Below, piece by piece: positions 1-8,803 of a stretch of DNA of 64,000 nucleotides (position 1 is its first letter; each line of letters starts with the position of its first letter). The stretch lies in the NCBI GenBank assembly GCA_040754335.1, contig JBFMCV010000003.1, positions 297,356-361,355 of the forward strand, given 5' to 3'. The notes under the pieces were generated by a model that ran no database searches, was not told the DNA's origin, and saw only the letters and a program-made list of their open reading frames with translations. The stretch comes from Thermodesulfobacteriota bacterium (GTDB lineage Bacteria > Desulfobacterota_D > UBA1144 > Nemesobacterales > UBA2774). The position numbers and the translations under genes are program-made.

Positions 1-2
1 AT

Positions 3-392
3 CGCTTCCTGTACTGGTACGATGACGGCTTGAAAGGCTATCTGGTATTACAAAGCCATTTATACAGCCTAGAATCTCTTGGCACATATAATATATTTGA
101 ACTGGAAGCTATTAATTCCTCAGTAAAAATCGATCTGCTCAACGCAGTGATTTCAATAATAAACGAGGGGTCGATAACAGTTTGGACAAATATGCTGGAC
201 CAAGATAGTTATGAATTCTTAGTATCAAACGGATTTAAAGAAAAGAACTCGGCAAAAATCATAAATGAGACTACACGTACTATGTTGATCCGTCCCATAG
301 GCAAACACGATGATAAAATCGAGTTTCAAGGCTTAAATCTTCTCGACGCGGATAATTGGGATTTCAAAATGATTCTTATGCATGACCACTGA
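3..392 (+). CDS. GNAT-type acyltransferase homologue, C-terminal part (5' end outside window)
   Basis: The reading frame is already open at base 3 and encodes RFLYWYDDGLKGYLVLQS, which lines up with KYLFLYCYDESMKGYLVLQS inside the next gene. This is therefore the C-terminal third of a paralogue that starts upstream of the window; the TTG at 30 is internal, not a start. The end (EFQGLNLLDADNWDFKMILMHDH) matches the ends of the genes at 423 and 2976 almost residue for residue. By homology it belongs to the GNAT-like family; its substrate is unknown. It lies 30 bases from the next gene, so co-transcription is likely. The segment is AT-richer than most of the window. Confidence 0.75.
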   Translation, partial: RFLYWYDDGLKGYLVLQSHLYSLESLGTYNIFELEAINSSVKIDLLNAVISIINEGSITVWTNMLDQDSYEFLVSNGFKEKNSAKIINETTRTMLIRPIGKHDDKIEFQGLNLLDADNWDFKMILMHDH

Positions 393-422
393 TCGACTAT
401 CTAATAAGATTCCCGAAGCAGA

Positions 423-1553
423 ATGAAATACACAATATCAAAACACTCCGAAGACTTTGAAGAACAAATTGACCAAATCGCCAGACTTAAAACATTAAAC
501 TGGGGTCTTGATTTTGAGGTATTTAAATCCTATGTAAAATGGAATTACATTGAGAGACCTCATACTAAACCGCCATTAATATATTTCGCCCGTGCCGGAG
601 ATGAAACCGTGGCCATGGCAGGCTTATATGAAACCACATGGCAGCTAAAAAGCGCGGCGGCGAGCTTCAATGCGTTGTGTATTGCGGATCTGTTGATACG
701 GCAGGAATACAGAGGTAAAGGAATATACAAACAGCTGACGAACTATTACAAGAACGATTTAGACAAAATGGGTGTTGAATATATATTCAGCTTCAATCCA
801 ACGCCGTTAACTACTGCGATTTCTTTATCTACGGGCTGGAAGAGCATCGCAGAAAACAACATTATGAAAAAGCAGTTCTTGAAACGAGGGTTCGATGCGA
901 TTGCATTCGCTAGAAAATTGGCGGGGCCTTACGCTGGAAAATTATTGAGAAGGACCGGAATCGGCACAATCTTAAGGAGGGGACAAAAAGACAATTCACA
1001 AAGGATGGATACGATTTATCACAGCGGAAGCACTCAACTGCCCGACCGTATATCATTGGACGACAAACCCAGGCCGGCCGAAATGGCCCTTCTCGTCGAC
1101 AGCATTCTCCCGGATAATAAAATTACCCTCGTAAGAGATGAATCATACTTTCACTGGAGATACAATAATCCGCTTTCAAAATATCTATTTCTCTACTGTT
1201 ACGATGAGAGCATGAAAGGCTATCTGGTATTGCAAAGTTTCATATACAGCCCTGAATCCATAGGGTCGCATAACATATTCGAACTGCAAGCAACCGATCC
1301 GTCGATAAAAATCGAGCTGCTAAATGCTCTGATATCGATCGTGAATTCAGGATCGATTTCGATTTGGGCTAGCATGCTGGATAAAGACATTTATGATTAT
1401 CTTGCGTCGCAAGGGTTTAAAGAAAGCGACTATACTCAAACCGTTATGATCTGGGCGATCAACAAGCATATTCACAATATGGAGTTTCAGGGTTTAAATC
1501 TGGCGGACGAAAAAAACTGGGACCTTCAAATGATATATATGCATGACCACTAA
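423..1553 (+). CDS. GNAT-family N-acyltransferase (376 aa), paralogue 2 of 3
   Basis: The N-terminal half looks like a GNAT fold. A beta-strand stretch (NALCIADLLI, residues 83-92) leads into RGKGIYKQL at 97-105, the usual acyl-CoA pyrophosphate-binding loop, followed by an amphipathic helix. The second half (about 220-376) is a conserved extra domain shared with the two neighbouring paralogues and ending in EFQGLNLADEKNWDLQM. GNAT enzymes transfer an acyl group from acyl-CoA to an amine; proteins of this size are common in polysaccharide or peptide-like natural-product loci, but the substrate cannot be read here. It sits between a truncated copy and an ATP-grasp ligase on the same strand, and the sequence is AT-rich. 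Confidence 0.7.
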   Translation: MKYTISKHSEDFEEQIDQIARLKTLNWGLDFEVFKSYVKWNYIERPHTKPPLIYFARAGDETVAMAGLYETTWQLKSAAASFNALCIADLLIRQEYRGKGIYKQLTNYYKNDLDKMGVEYIFSFNPTPLTTAISLSTGWKSIAENNIMKKQFLKRGFDAIAFARKLAGPYAGKLLRRTGIGTILRRGQKDNSQRMDTIYHSGSTQLPDRISLDDKPRPAEMALLVDSILPDNKITLVRDESYFHWRYNNPLSKYLFLYCYDESMKGYLVLQSFIYSPESIGSHNIFELQATDPSIKIELLNALISIVNSGSISIWASMLDKDIYDYLASQGFKESDYTQTVMIWAINKHIHNMEFQGLNLADEKNWDLQMIYMHDH

Positions 1554-1658
1554 TCAGCCGAGGACAAGGCCCGACGATCTTATCATGTTTCTACATATCA
1601 CGCATAGAAGGACATTTCACCTGCGAGAACAATTCTTATATGGAGATTCCGGAAGATA

Positions 1659-2864
1659 GTGCAAAAGCCTAATGCTGTAATAATCAAACTTGACTCTATT
1701 ACAGGTTTGCAAACATCCAGAGTATTGGCCAAGTACGGAATAACCGTAATAGGCGTAGCGGACGATTCCAGGAATTATTGCTGCAGCACTAACTCATGCA
1801 AAGAAGTCCTGACTACCAATACGTCAAATGAAGAACTCATAGATACATTGATAAATTTAGGTAAAAGATTGGGCGACAAGTCCGTAATCTTTCCATGCAG
1901 TGACGATAGCGTTCTTGCCATATCCACTCATAGAGATGAACTTACGGATTGGTACGAATTCGTGATTCCGGAGCATGAGACCATCGATCTGCTCATAGAC
2001 AAGGTCAAATTCTACAAATACCTGGAGCGCAACGGTTTTTCGATCCCTCCGACTTTTTACGTCACTGACAAATCAGAGCTCAAGGAAATTGCAAATCATG
2101 TAAAGTACCCATGTGTAGTAAAACCACCACGACCGGCGCAATCCTGGTTCAAATACTTTAAAGAGAAAGCATTAAAAATAAGGAGTCATCAAGAGCTTCT
2201 TGCCGTATCCGACAATTGCCTAAGGGCAACCGACACTTTCATTATCCAGGAATGGATCGACGGCAGAGATTCCAATATATACCAGTACTACTACTATTTT
2301 GATAAAAACTACGAGCCGATAATCAATTATACGTCACGCAAGCTGAGGCAATGGCACATCGAAACAGGCGAGGCATGCCTTGCGGAGGAATGTCTTATTG
2401 ATCCGGTCCCGAGAAAATCAATAGATATATACAGCAGAATTCATTATAAAGGTATCACTTCGCTCGAAATCAAGATCGATGAAAATAACGGCGGGTATTT
2501 TATAATTGAGCCGGATGTCGGACGGCCCAACACGAGCATCGGCTTGGTAGAGGCCAGCGGGGTGCCGATCCTGTACGCGATGTACTGCGACGCTTTGGGC
2601 CTCCCTATGCCGACTTATTCGACAAACAAATCCGGCAGCATCAAATGGATTTCCCTGCAGAGGGATATTATGGCGGCAATTAAATATTACGCCAGGGGCG
2701 AGCTCACATTCAGGGATTGGCTGATGTCAATAAAAGGGGTGAAAACTTTTGCAGTCTTCTCAATACACGACCCATTGCCCTTTATAGTCGATTTCTGTGA
2801 GTTATTAAGAAAAATAATCGAATCTGCGGGACGCGGAATAACAGATTTTTTTAAAAGGTTGTAA
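1659..2864 (+). CDS. ATP-grasp ligase-like protein (401 aa)
   Basis: The N-terminal region (GLQTSRVLAKYGITVIGV, residues 16-33) is the nucleotide-fold domain that opens many ATP-grasp enzymes. Then come VIFPCSDDSVLAI (77-88), the first ATP-grasp lysine region YPCVVKPPRPA (150-160, K155), a second lid strand FIIQEWIDGRDSN (194-206) and the metal site FIIEPDVGRPNTS (281-293), where E284 and R289 fit the usual acid and Arg. Such enzymes activate a carboxylate with ATP and join it to an amine. The start is GTG at 1659. Flanking acyltransferase paralogues on the same strand suggest a shared pathway that acylates and ligates amino-acid or sugar units. The substrate is unknown. Confidence 0.75.
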   Translation: MQKPNAVIIKLDSITGLQTSRVLAKYGITVIGVADDSRNYCCSTNSCKEVLTTNTSNEELIDTLINLGKRLGDKSVIFPCSDDSVLAISTHRDELTDWYEFVIPEHETIDLLIDKVKFYKYLERNGFSIPPTFYVTDKSELKEIANHVKYPCVVKPPRPAQSWFKYFKEKALKIRSHQELLAVSDNCLRATDTFIIQEWIDGRDSNIYQYYYYFDKNYEPIINYTSRKLRQWHIETGEACLAEECLIDPVPRKSIDIYSRIHYKGITSLEIKIDENNGGYFIIEPDVGRPNTSIGLVEASGVPILYAMYCDALGLPMPTYSTNKSGSIKWISLQRDIMAAIKYYARGELTFRDWLMSIKGVKTFAVFSIHDPLPFIVDFCELLRKIIESAGRGITDFFKRL

Positions 2865-2975
2865 AATTAAACTGTATTCGAGTCCCTGGATAGCATGATT
2901 TGACATGCAGTGTACTGATGAACCCCATACAACCAGCAGCTCTTCAATAAAATTATAAACCGCTTAAAGCACGTA

Positions 2976-4097
2976 ATGAACTACGAGATTGTGAAATACA
3001 ATCCAATTTACACTGACCAAGTCTGCGAGCTCGAAAAAGAGATCTGGACTCCCGACCCGGCTGTAAATAAATCTTACCTTCAATGGAAATACTTCGATAA
3101 TCCGTACGCCGCTTCGCCGAAAATATATCTAGCCCTCCGAGAAGGAAAAGTAGTCGCCGTAAGGTGCATGTATGAAATGAAATGGCAATTAGGCAATAAC
3201 GGAGACGGCTTTACGGCCCTTTGCGCGGGAGACGCGGTTATCCATCCCGATCACAGAAACAAAGCCGTTTACCCCGCGCTCACGAAGTTTCTCATGAACG
3301 ATTTGCACGAGCTCGGCTATCGATATCTCTTCAGCTTCAGCGCGGGCCCCGCGACCCTGCTGTATTCCCTGGCTATCGGATGGAAAAGCATCGGCAGGAT
3401 CAGGACAATGAGTAAAGAATCCGATCCGAGAACCGCGGTCAGAAAATTAATGAGCGATCACAAGATGAGCAGACTCATAAAAAACACTAAGGCCGCGGAC
3501 TTTCTGAGAAGAGCGGTAAACAAATTCGGCCGCAGGAAAGCGCTCGATTATCGGAAGAAATTACCCGCGCATATAAGGGTGGAAGAGAATCCCATGCCCC
3601 GCGAAATGGCGGCCCTGGCGGGGAAGCTGGTTAAAGACAACAAATTAGTTCTGACAAGAGACGAAAAGTTCTACAAATGGAGATACGGCAACCCGCTTTC
3701 AAAATACGTTTTCCTTTATTGGTACGATAAGGAGATGAAAGGCTTTCTCGTAGCGCAGACCTCCAAATATAAAAACGATTATATGGAAAATTTCAATATC
3801 ATTGAACTGGAAGGGGTAAGTTCCGCAATAAGGATGAACCTGCTGAAATCCGCGGTCTCGCTGCTGGATTCAAGGTCGATAACCATATGGTCAAATATGC
3901 TTGATGTGAATTGCCGAAAGTTTCTCTCGCTAAACGGGTTCATTGAATCCAAATCGACAAGCAGCGCCGCGGAGTATACGCCTACCGTTCTGGTAACGGT
4001 GACGAAGGGCCCCGCCAAGGTAATAGAATACCGGGGCACGAACCTGCTCGATATGAACAACTGGGATCTCAAAATGATGTACTCAGATGCCCTGTGA
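2976..4097 (+). CDS. GNAT-family acyltransferase paralogue 3 of 3 (373 aa)
   Basis: Clearly homologous to the gene at 423 along its full length. Shared blocks include SYLQWKYFDNPYA (33-45), FTALCAGDAVIHPDH (79-93), LFSFSAGPATLLYSLAIGWKS and the C-terminal YRGTNLLDMNNWDLKM. The acyl-CoA loop is weaker than in paralogue 2: residues 94-97 read RNKA where paralogue 2 has RGKG, so cofactor binding may be altered. Base composition is more GC-rich than in the two other copies, suggesting that the copies did not arise by a very recent duplication. It is the last gene of the GNAT/ATP-grasp block; 224 bases separate it from the next gene. Confidence 0.7.
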   Translation: MNYEIVKYNPIYTDQVCELEKEIWTPDPAVNKSYLQWKYFDNPYAASPKIYLALREGKVVAVRCMYEMKWQLGNNGDGFTALCAGDAVIHPDHRNKAVYPALTKFLMNDLHELGYRYLFSFSAGPATLLYSLAIGWKSIGRIRTMSKESDPRTAVRKLMSDHKMSRLIKNTKAADFLRRAVNKFGRRKALDYRKKLPAHIRVEENPMPREMAALAGKLVKDNKLVLTRDEKFYKWRYGNPLSKYVFLYWYDKEMKGFLVAQTSKYKNDYMENFNIIELEGVSSAIRMNLLKSAVSLLDSRSITIWSNMLDVNCRKFLSLNGFIESKSTSSAAEYTPTVLVTVTKGPAKVIEYRGTNLLDMNNWDLKMMYSDAL

Positions 4098-4290
4098 ACC
4101 TCCGCCGCACTAATCCGTTAACGCTTCATTCAGCCACATAAATATCAAGCATTTCATCCCGAACGCCGACTCGGGAGCACCACATTCCTGTGAACCCGGG
4201 GGAATCGTTATTGAAGTATAATTAGGGGCAACGGCATATAGGCCATTTTGCGAACAAGGTGGCGAATAACAAAAAATTGATTTAGGATAA

Positions 4291-4306
4291 GAGCTGGCAA
4301 GCTAGC
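4291..4306 (+). other. Short inverted repeat just before the haloperoxidase ribosome site
   Basis: CTGGC-AAGCTA-GCCAG forms a 5-bp stem right before the GGGAGG ribosome-binding site of the gene at 4322. It could mask the site in the mRNA. The stem is short and no function is known. Confidence 0.3.
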
Positions 4307-4321
4307 CAGGGAGGGTGGGAT

Positions 4322-6151
4322 ATGGAGTATCCAGGAGGTTCCAAGAAGGTCTCGACGAGGGCTACCGAATCGAAAAAAGACGGTATGGACGCCGCCCGGG
4401 AAAAACCCGTCACGTATGAAACAGATACTTCCGCCGGAGGGTGCGACAGGCGGGAATTCCTTAAGAATGTCGGCAGGATAACAGCCGCAGGAGTTGCAGT
4501 AGGCGGCATCGGATTAACGCCGCTCCTTCAGGGATGCAACGATTCAGCGGGGGGTCAGGATTTCGACTGTGAAATCGGCCCTCAAACGGGTCACGCGCGG
4601 GCCGATACCGCTTTTAAGGTCAGGATCGATGCTGCCGAGGCCGAGAGGAAAACACGCATTCCCGACCACCCCTGCAACGGGGATGAATCCATCTACCCGA
4701 ACAAGATCGGAAATTTCACTAAGGGACTCCCGCACAACGAAATAGGCGAGGTGGATATCGATTCGTACGATGCCCTCATCGGCGCGATCGCAACGGGAAA
4801 ATTCGAGGATTTCGAGCTGCTCTCGGCAAACGGACACCTCGGATGCCCTGACCCGTCACGCAGGCGCAGATTGGTTAACCCGCAGGCGGGATACGCGTTC
4901 GATCTCGAGGGAACGGATTCGCACCAACTCTCCATGCGCGCAGCACCGGCGTTCGACAGCGCCGAGGAGGCGGGAGAGATGGCCGAGCTCTACTGGATGG
5001 CGTTGCTGCGCGACGTAAATTTCCTCGATTACGGCAGCAATCCCATAGCCCAGGCTGCCGCCGACGACCTGTCGGGATTCTCCGACTTCCGCGGACCGAA
5101 GGAGAGCGGCATAGTCACGACAGGGACCCTCTTCCGGGATAAATTCCCGGGCTGCACCGTAGGCCCTTACATATCACAGCTCCTCCTCAAGGATTGCCCC
5201 TTCGGCGCCCAGTTCGTCGACCAGCGCATACAGACGACGACCGCGGTTGACTTCCTCACCGACTTCGAATCATGGCTCGACGTGCAGAACGGCTGCCAGC
5301 CGCTGTTGTCACAGGAACCGGGCGGCCTCGTATTCTGCAGGAACGGGCGCGACCTCTCGCAATACGTCCACATCGACGCGCTTTATCAAGCTTATTTCGT
5401 CGCGTGCCTGATCCTTCTCTCAAACGGAGTGCCGCTCAACATAGGCAACCCATACGGCCAAACACCTGAGCCGGGCTACGGGACGCCGTTGCCACCCGGC
5501 GTGAACGGAGCGCTCGCACAGGTCGGGTTCGGCACTTTCGGCGGCCCGCACATTCTCGCTTTATTGACGGAGGTGTCGACGCGCGCGCTTAAGGCCGTCT
5601 GGTACCAGAAGTGGCTCGTGCACAGGAGACTCAGGCCCGAGGAGTTCGGCGGGCGGGTAGAAGTAGTGCGTCTGGGGCAGGCCGACTATCCGATAAACGG
5701 GGAGCTTTTCGACTCATCGGTGCTAGGCGCAGTGTTTGACAGAACCGGCAATTACTTGCTGCCGGTCGCTTTCCCCGAAGGCTCCCCCATGCACACTTCT
5801 TACGGCTCGGGACATTCCACCGTGGCCGGCGCGTGCGTTACGATCCTTAAAGCGTGGTTCGACGAATCCGCCGTCGTTGAGAACCCTGTCGTCCCGAGCG
5901 CGGACGGGTTATCTCTCGTCCCGTACGAAGGGCCGCCGCTCACTGTCGGAGGAGAGCTCAACAAGCTCGCATCCAACGTCTCTCAGGGGCGGAACATCGC
6001 GGGGGTCCACTGGCGCACCGACGCAACGGAAGCGAATCTGTTGGGGGAAGCCGTCGCCATAAGCATACTGAGAGACCAGAGGGCGACATACAGCGAGCCC
6101 TTCGGCGGATTTACGTTTACGAAATTCGACGGGACTACGATTACGGTGTGA
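4322..6151 (+). CDS. Tat-exported vanadium-dependent haloperoxidase / PAP2-like protein (609 aa)
   Basis: A twin-arginine leader (CDRREFLKN, R43-R44) precedes a hydrophobic stretch (52-69) and C72, a weak lipobox, so export folded through Tat is likely. The vanadate/phosphate pocket of the haloperoxidase-PAP2 superfamily is present: K430 and R438-P439 in KWLVHRRLRP, SGH ending at H498 in SYGSGHS, and R557 with H563 and D567 in the R-x5-H-x3-D motif. Size and layout fit bacterial vanadium haloperoxidase-like proteins rather than small PAP2 phosphatases. The reaction would be halide oxidation with H2O2 or phosphate-ester hydrolysis; sequence alone cannot decide. ATG 4322 has GGGAGGG about 6 bases upstream. 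Two further partial copies of its 3' end lie downstream. Confidence 0.85.
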   Translation: MEYPGGSKKVSTRATESKKDGMDAAREKPVTYETDTSAGGCDRREFLKNVGRITAAGVAVGGIGLTPLLQGCNDSAGGQDFDCEIGPQTGHARADTAFKVRIDAAEAERKTRIPDHPCNGDESIYPNKIGNFTKGLPHNEIGEVDIDSYDALIGAIATGKFEDFELLSANGHLGCPDPSRRRRLVNPQAGYAFDLEGTDSHQLSMRAAPAFDSAEEAGEMAELYWMALLRDVNFLDYGSNPIAQAAADDLSGFSDFRGPKESGIVTTGTLFRDKFPGCTVGPYISQLLLKDCPFGAQFVDQRIQTTTAVDFLTDFESWLDVQNGCQPLLSQEPGGLVFCRNGRDLSQYVHIDALYQAYFVACLILLSNGVPLNIGNPYGQTPEPGYGTPLPPGVNGALAQVGFGTFGGPHILALLTEVSTRALKAVWYQKWLVHRRLRPEEFGGRVEVVRLGQADYPINGELFDSSVLGAVFDRTGNYLLPVAFPEGSPMHTSYGSGHSTVAGACVTILKAWFDESAVVENPVVPSADGLSLVPYEGPPLTVGGELNKLASNVSQGRNIAGVHWRTDATEANLLGEAVAISILRDQRATYSEPFGGFTFTKFDGTTITV

Positions 6152-6229
6152 ATTGGAGCCGTAAGCTGCCCGGCTGAGCGGGCGGGACACCTACTCCTGG
6201 AACTTCCACTTATCGGCCGCTACATTCCC
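5893..6229 (+). repeat. Direct repeat copy A (3' end of haloperoxidase gene plus flank)
   Basis: This stretch recurs at 7406-7742 (constant offset 1513). It covers the last 86 codons of the haloperoxidase, the stop, about 45 bases of spacer and a stub matching the 3' end of the minus-strand gene at 7704. Differences in the coding part are almost all synonymous; the stretch after the stop codon is identical up to about base 6217. Confidence 0.9.
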
Positions 6230-6309
6230 TAAGGGGGTTCAACTCTACCCAATCAAAACCCCATATTACTGGATAAATTCAATTTATAGATTAATACATC
6301 GACGAATAT

Positions 6310-7041
6310 CTAATACATGATCACACCGCCCACAACCCCAAAAAGCCCTCCAGAAGCACACTTTTTACCCTCAACCACGCAAGCCTTGAGCCCTCCTGAT
6401 CCAGGACCATAATCTTTAATCGTGCAAGGCGGTTCTTCGCCGACGCACACAGTTTTGCATTCGACAGGGTATCCCGAACATGTCATACACTTTGCGGGCG
6501 CTCCGTGACCGTCACATCCGGTTCCTTCGCCTCCACTAGCCCCGAACATTCTTGCCATTTGTTGATCGGTATCAGGTGGCAGAGGAACAGGCCATACCCA
6601 ATCTATCAAATATGAATCACCAACGTCACTCGCATCTCTTGAAAACCTTGTCGCATCTACAGCGCCCTTCATACACGCCAAAGCTGCGGTGTTTTTATCC
6701 TGGGACAAGTCAGATTTTCCAATCTCGAGTGACTTAAATGCCCATCCTCCTTTCGCATCATTTTCGAATCTATACTTCATTTCTATTGTTCCATGGCCCT
6801 GAACTCGATCCCAACAAGTTTTGAGCTTTGGTAATACCTCGCTAGAAAAATACTGATTGATTCTCTTTTGTGCTGCGATGGACTCCTGGAGATTGCCTCC
6901 TTCCAATTCCGGTGAAGGTTCTACTGCCGGTTTGTTGCATGAAAATGCTGCGGAAAGTATGAATAAAATGAATGCTACACCCACGCAAGACATTAATTTC
7001 CCTGCCAAGAAATTGAAAGTTTTATTATTAAGGAGTGACAT
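6310..7041 (-). CDS. Cys-rich lipoprotein of unknown function (243 aa)
   Basis: A signal peptide with a hydrophobic core (about 19-33) ends in AAFSC, making C35 a plausible lipidation site. The middle part (about 60-150) reads like the TonB-C/AgmX-type fold: a cysteine-tryptophan start (KTCWDRVQG), alternating strands, LACMKGAVDATRF and a proline-rich WPVPLPP end. The last 70 residues hold many cysteines (CDGHGAPAKCMTC, VECKTVC, PPCTI, ACVVEGKKC), probably disulphide-bonded outside the cytoplasm. ATG 7041 has GGAGG eight bases upstream, supporting this start. The gene lies between two direct-repeat copies of the haloperoxidase 3' end, so it may have arrived by the rearrangement that made the repeats. 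Function unknown. Confidence 0.65.
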   Translation of the reverse strand: MSLLNNKTFNFLAGKLMSCVGVAFILFILSAAFSCNKPAVEPSPELEGGNLQESIAAQKRINQYFSSEVLPKLKTCWDRVQGHGTIEMKYRFENDAKGGWAFKSLEIGKSDLSQDKNTAALACMKGAVDATRFSRDASDVGDSYLIDWVWPVPLPPDTDQQMARMFGASGGEGTGCDGHGAPAKCMTCSGYPVECKTVCVGEEPPCTIKDYGPGSGGLKACVVEGKKCASGGLFGVVGGVIMY

Positions 7042-7405
7042 GGACTTAACCTCCGTTTTGTTGGTTTATTATTTAGATCCGCCCTTCTTATTAAGTCTAC
7101 TGCGACCTGATTAAAGGCTTTTCAAGGATACTATTTATGACTTCTGATTAATAAACCGGGCTAAAAATTACTGATTATATCTGATGGTATACCAAGTTTA
7201 TTTTTATTTCAATAGATTACTGATATGCAATGTCCTTTCCTGCCAATAATGGAAAGGTTTAATGAAGCCAGATTAATCCCTCAACCTCTCCAGTCCGTAT
7301 AACCTTACCCCTAGGATGGTATTTTGTTCTGTTACACTCAAAAGGGTTGTTGAGCCTCAATGGTCCCGTAATAAAGGAATGGGCAGGGAGGTAGGCAAAC
7401 CCTCT
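7042..7405. other. Gene-poor spacer between lipoprotein gene and haloperoxidase remnant
   Basis: An AT-rich stretch holding the ribosome site of the lipoprotein gene and an inverted repeat CCTTTCC/GGAAAGG (7234-7240 and 7251-7257, loop 10). The rest (7259-7405) shows no ORF with coding character and no recognised match elsewhere in the window. Confidence 0.5.
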
Positions 7406-7664
7406 CCCGAGCGCGGACGGGTTATCACTCGTCCCGTACGAAGGGCCGCCACTCACGGTAGGGGGAGAGCTCAACAAGCTCGCATCCAACGTCTCACAGG
7501 GCCGTAACATAGCTGGAGTCCACTGGCGCACCGACGCAACGGAAGCGAATCTGTTGGGGGAAGCGGTCGCCATAAGCATCCTTAGAGACCAGAGGGCGAC
7601 ATACAACGAGCCCTTCGGCGGATTTACGTTTACGAAATTCGACGGGACTACGATAACTGTGTGA
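7406..7664 (+). pseudogene. Remnant of a second haloperoxidase gene (last 86 codons only)
   Basis: The frame ending at TGA 7662-7664 encodes GLSLVPYEGPPLTVGGELNK onward through GVHWRTDATEANLLG and FGGFTFTKFDGTTITV, identical to the end of the gene at 4322 except for one visible change (TYSEP to TYNEP). Around sixteen other base differences are synonymous, so this copy was under protein-level selection after duplication, before the rest of the gene was lost. There is no start, Tat leader, K/R pocket or SGH motif. It keeps only the last active-site R and H. Confidence 0.85.
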
Positions 7665-7742
7665 ATTGGAGCCGTAAGCTGCCCGGCTGAGCGGGCGGGA
7701 CACCTACTCCTGGAACTTCCACTTATCGGTCGCCACCTTCCA
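7406..7742 (+). repeat. Direct repeat copy B
   Basis: Second copy of the repeat at 5893-6229. Here the flank runs into the intact 3' end of the minus-strand gene 7704-8567, showing that copy A carries a severed stub of that gene. The two copies bracket a 1.2-kb segment with the lipoprotein gene. Confidence 0.9.
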
Positions 7743-8567
7743 CTGCCCGTCCTCAACCACCATTTCAACAGTTCCCGTCCCCTGCGATCCGTCAACGCTG
7801 CCCTTGACGCTCAGCTCGGCCGATGTATCGGAGATATTGGTCGTGACGATTTCGATTTCCCTCGGATGCATGGACTGGGCAAGATCAACGACCATGTCCG
7901 CGGTCTCGTCGTCGAGCTGATCGGCGTTCTCTTTTAATATCAGTTTCTTTACCGCGGGTATATCTCCCGACATAAGCGCCTTGTAATAATCCGAATAAGC
8001 CGCCGCTGCTGGCGAGCCGTCCGCTTTTATAGTTACCTCGACCGGGGTTTTCTGTTCGGGCACCCCTAACGCCGATTTAAACTTAACGTCGAAGGAGAAC
8101 GTATAATCCGAAAACGTGTTCTGTCCGGGAGTCGACAGACGACCTTCGATCACCTTGCTGTCGAGCTTGTCGACTTTAAGAACCGCATCACCCAGAGTGC
8201 CAAGCTGCCCTCCCCAGGATTGGTCGTAGATGGCGTTAAGTCCCGAAACCTGCCCCTTCGTCTCCTTCGATATCGTAACAATTATTCCGTGGACCTTCCC
8301 GTCCATGGCTAGTTGATTCAGCCCGAAAGGAACGTCATCCTTCGCAAGGGCAGTGTCCGTAAGCACAAGTATTATGTCCTCGGCACTTTCATCTGCATAA
8401 GAGTATTTCATCTGATAGGTCTTACCGTTAGCGGTCATCGTTCCTGCGGCTGTGCCTTGCGCCTCATCACCCGCGTAAGCAGGAGTCTCAACCCCTGAAA
8501 ACAAAAAGGACGATAAAAATATAGAGATTATGAAAGCTCCTGATAGCAGATTCATTTCTCTCTTCAT
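7704..8567 (-). CDS. Secreted protein of unknown function (287 aa)
   Basis: Start chosen at ATG 8567 (MKREMNLLSG) because AGGAGG lies about 12 bases upstream; a longer reading to 8615 adds a segment without a signal. A typical signal peptide follows (LLSGAFIISIFLSSFLF), with cleavage likely after TPAYA. The mature protein begins with a strand-rich domain (TANGKTYQMKYSYADE, DIILVLTDTAL) and ends with a domain (from about AAYSDYYKALMSGDIPAVKK to VEDGQWKVATDKWKFQE) that resembles DUF4878/lumazine-binding-like NTF2 folds. The enzyme role, if any, is unknown. A stub of its last codons is duplicated at 6185-6229. It is convergent with the haloperoxidase remnant. Confidence 0.7.
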   Translation of the reverse strand: MKREMNLLSGAFIISIFLSSFLFSGVETPAYAGDEAQGTAAGTMTANGKTYQMKYSYADESAEDIILVLTDTALAKDDVPFGLNQLAMDGKVHGIIVTISKETKGQVSGLNAIYDQSWGGQLGTLGDAVLKVDKLDSKVIEGRLSTPGQNTFSDYTFSFDVKFKSALGVPEQKTPVEVTIKADGSPAAAAYSDYYKALMSGDIPAVKKLILKENADQLDDETADMVVDLAQSMHPREIEIVTTNISDTSAELSVKGSVDGSQGTGTVEMVVEDGQWKVATDKWKFQE

Positions 8568-8656
8568 GGCTCGAACGGTCCTCCTGGCATTAAATCTGCC
8601 TAATATAATCACCATTCGTTATCGAAGTCAATATTCTTTCCTCAGAATGCCTGTCT

Positions 8657-8707
8657 TTCGGCGGATTCACGTTTACGAAATTCGACGGGTCAACTGTAAC
8701 GGTTTGA
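8657..8707 (+). pseudogene. Third, shortest remnant of a haloperoxidase 3' end (16 codons plus stop)
   Basis: The frame encodes FGGFTFTKFDGSTVTV followed by TGA, matching FGGFTFTKFDGTTITV at the end of the full gene and of the remnant at 7406-7664. Base identity is lower than between the first two copies, so this is an older relic. It lies on the plus strand behind the start of the minus-strand secreted gene. Confidence 0.75.
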
Positions 8708-8750
8708 ATTAGTGCTGCGACCTGCTTCTTGGTCGCGCGGCCTATAAACA

Positions 8751-8775
8751 AAAAAGGGAGCCTAAGCTCCCTTTT
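8751..8775. terminator. Bidirectional intrinsic terminator
   Basis: AAAAAGGGAGC-CTAA... the arms GGGAGC and GCTCCC flank a four-base loop, with A-tract before and T-tract after. It works in either direction. On the minus strand it lies just past the stop of the IPTL-CTERM gene (8804). Confidence 0.85.
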
Positions 8776-8803
8776 TGTACGTATTTTCAATTCACAATGA
8801 AAC

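Noticed and set aside
7213-7245. Sigma-54 promoter upstream of the lipoprotein gene (minus strand)
   Set aside because: Only GG and TTGCA match at the right distance; the TGGCA part at the proper spacing is missing.
7259-7795. Minus-strand frame of 178 codons
   Set aside because: It is the shadow of the haloperoxidase remnant (antisense of FGGFTFTKFDG) and of the 3' end of the secreted gene; no ribosome site, no protein-like composition.
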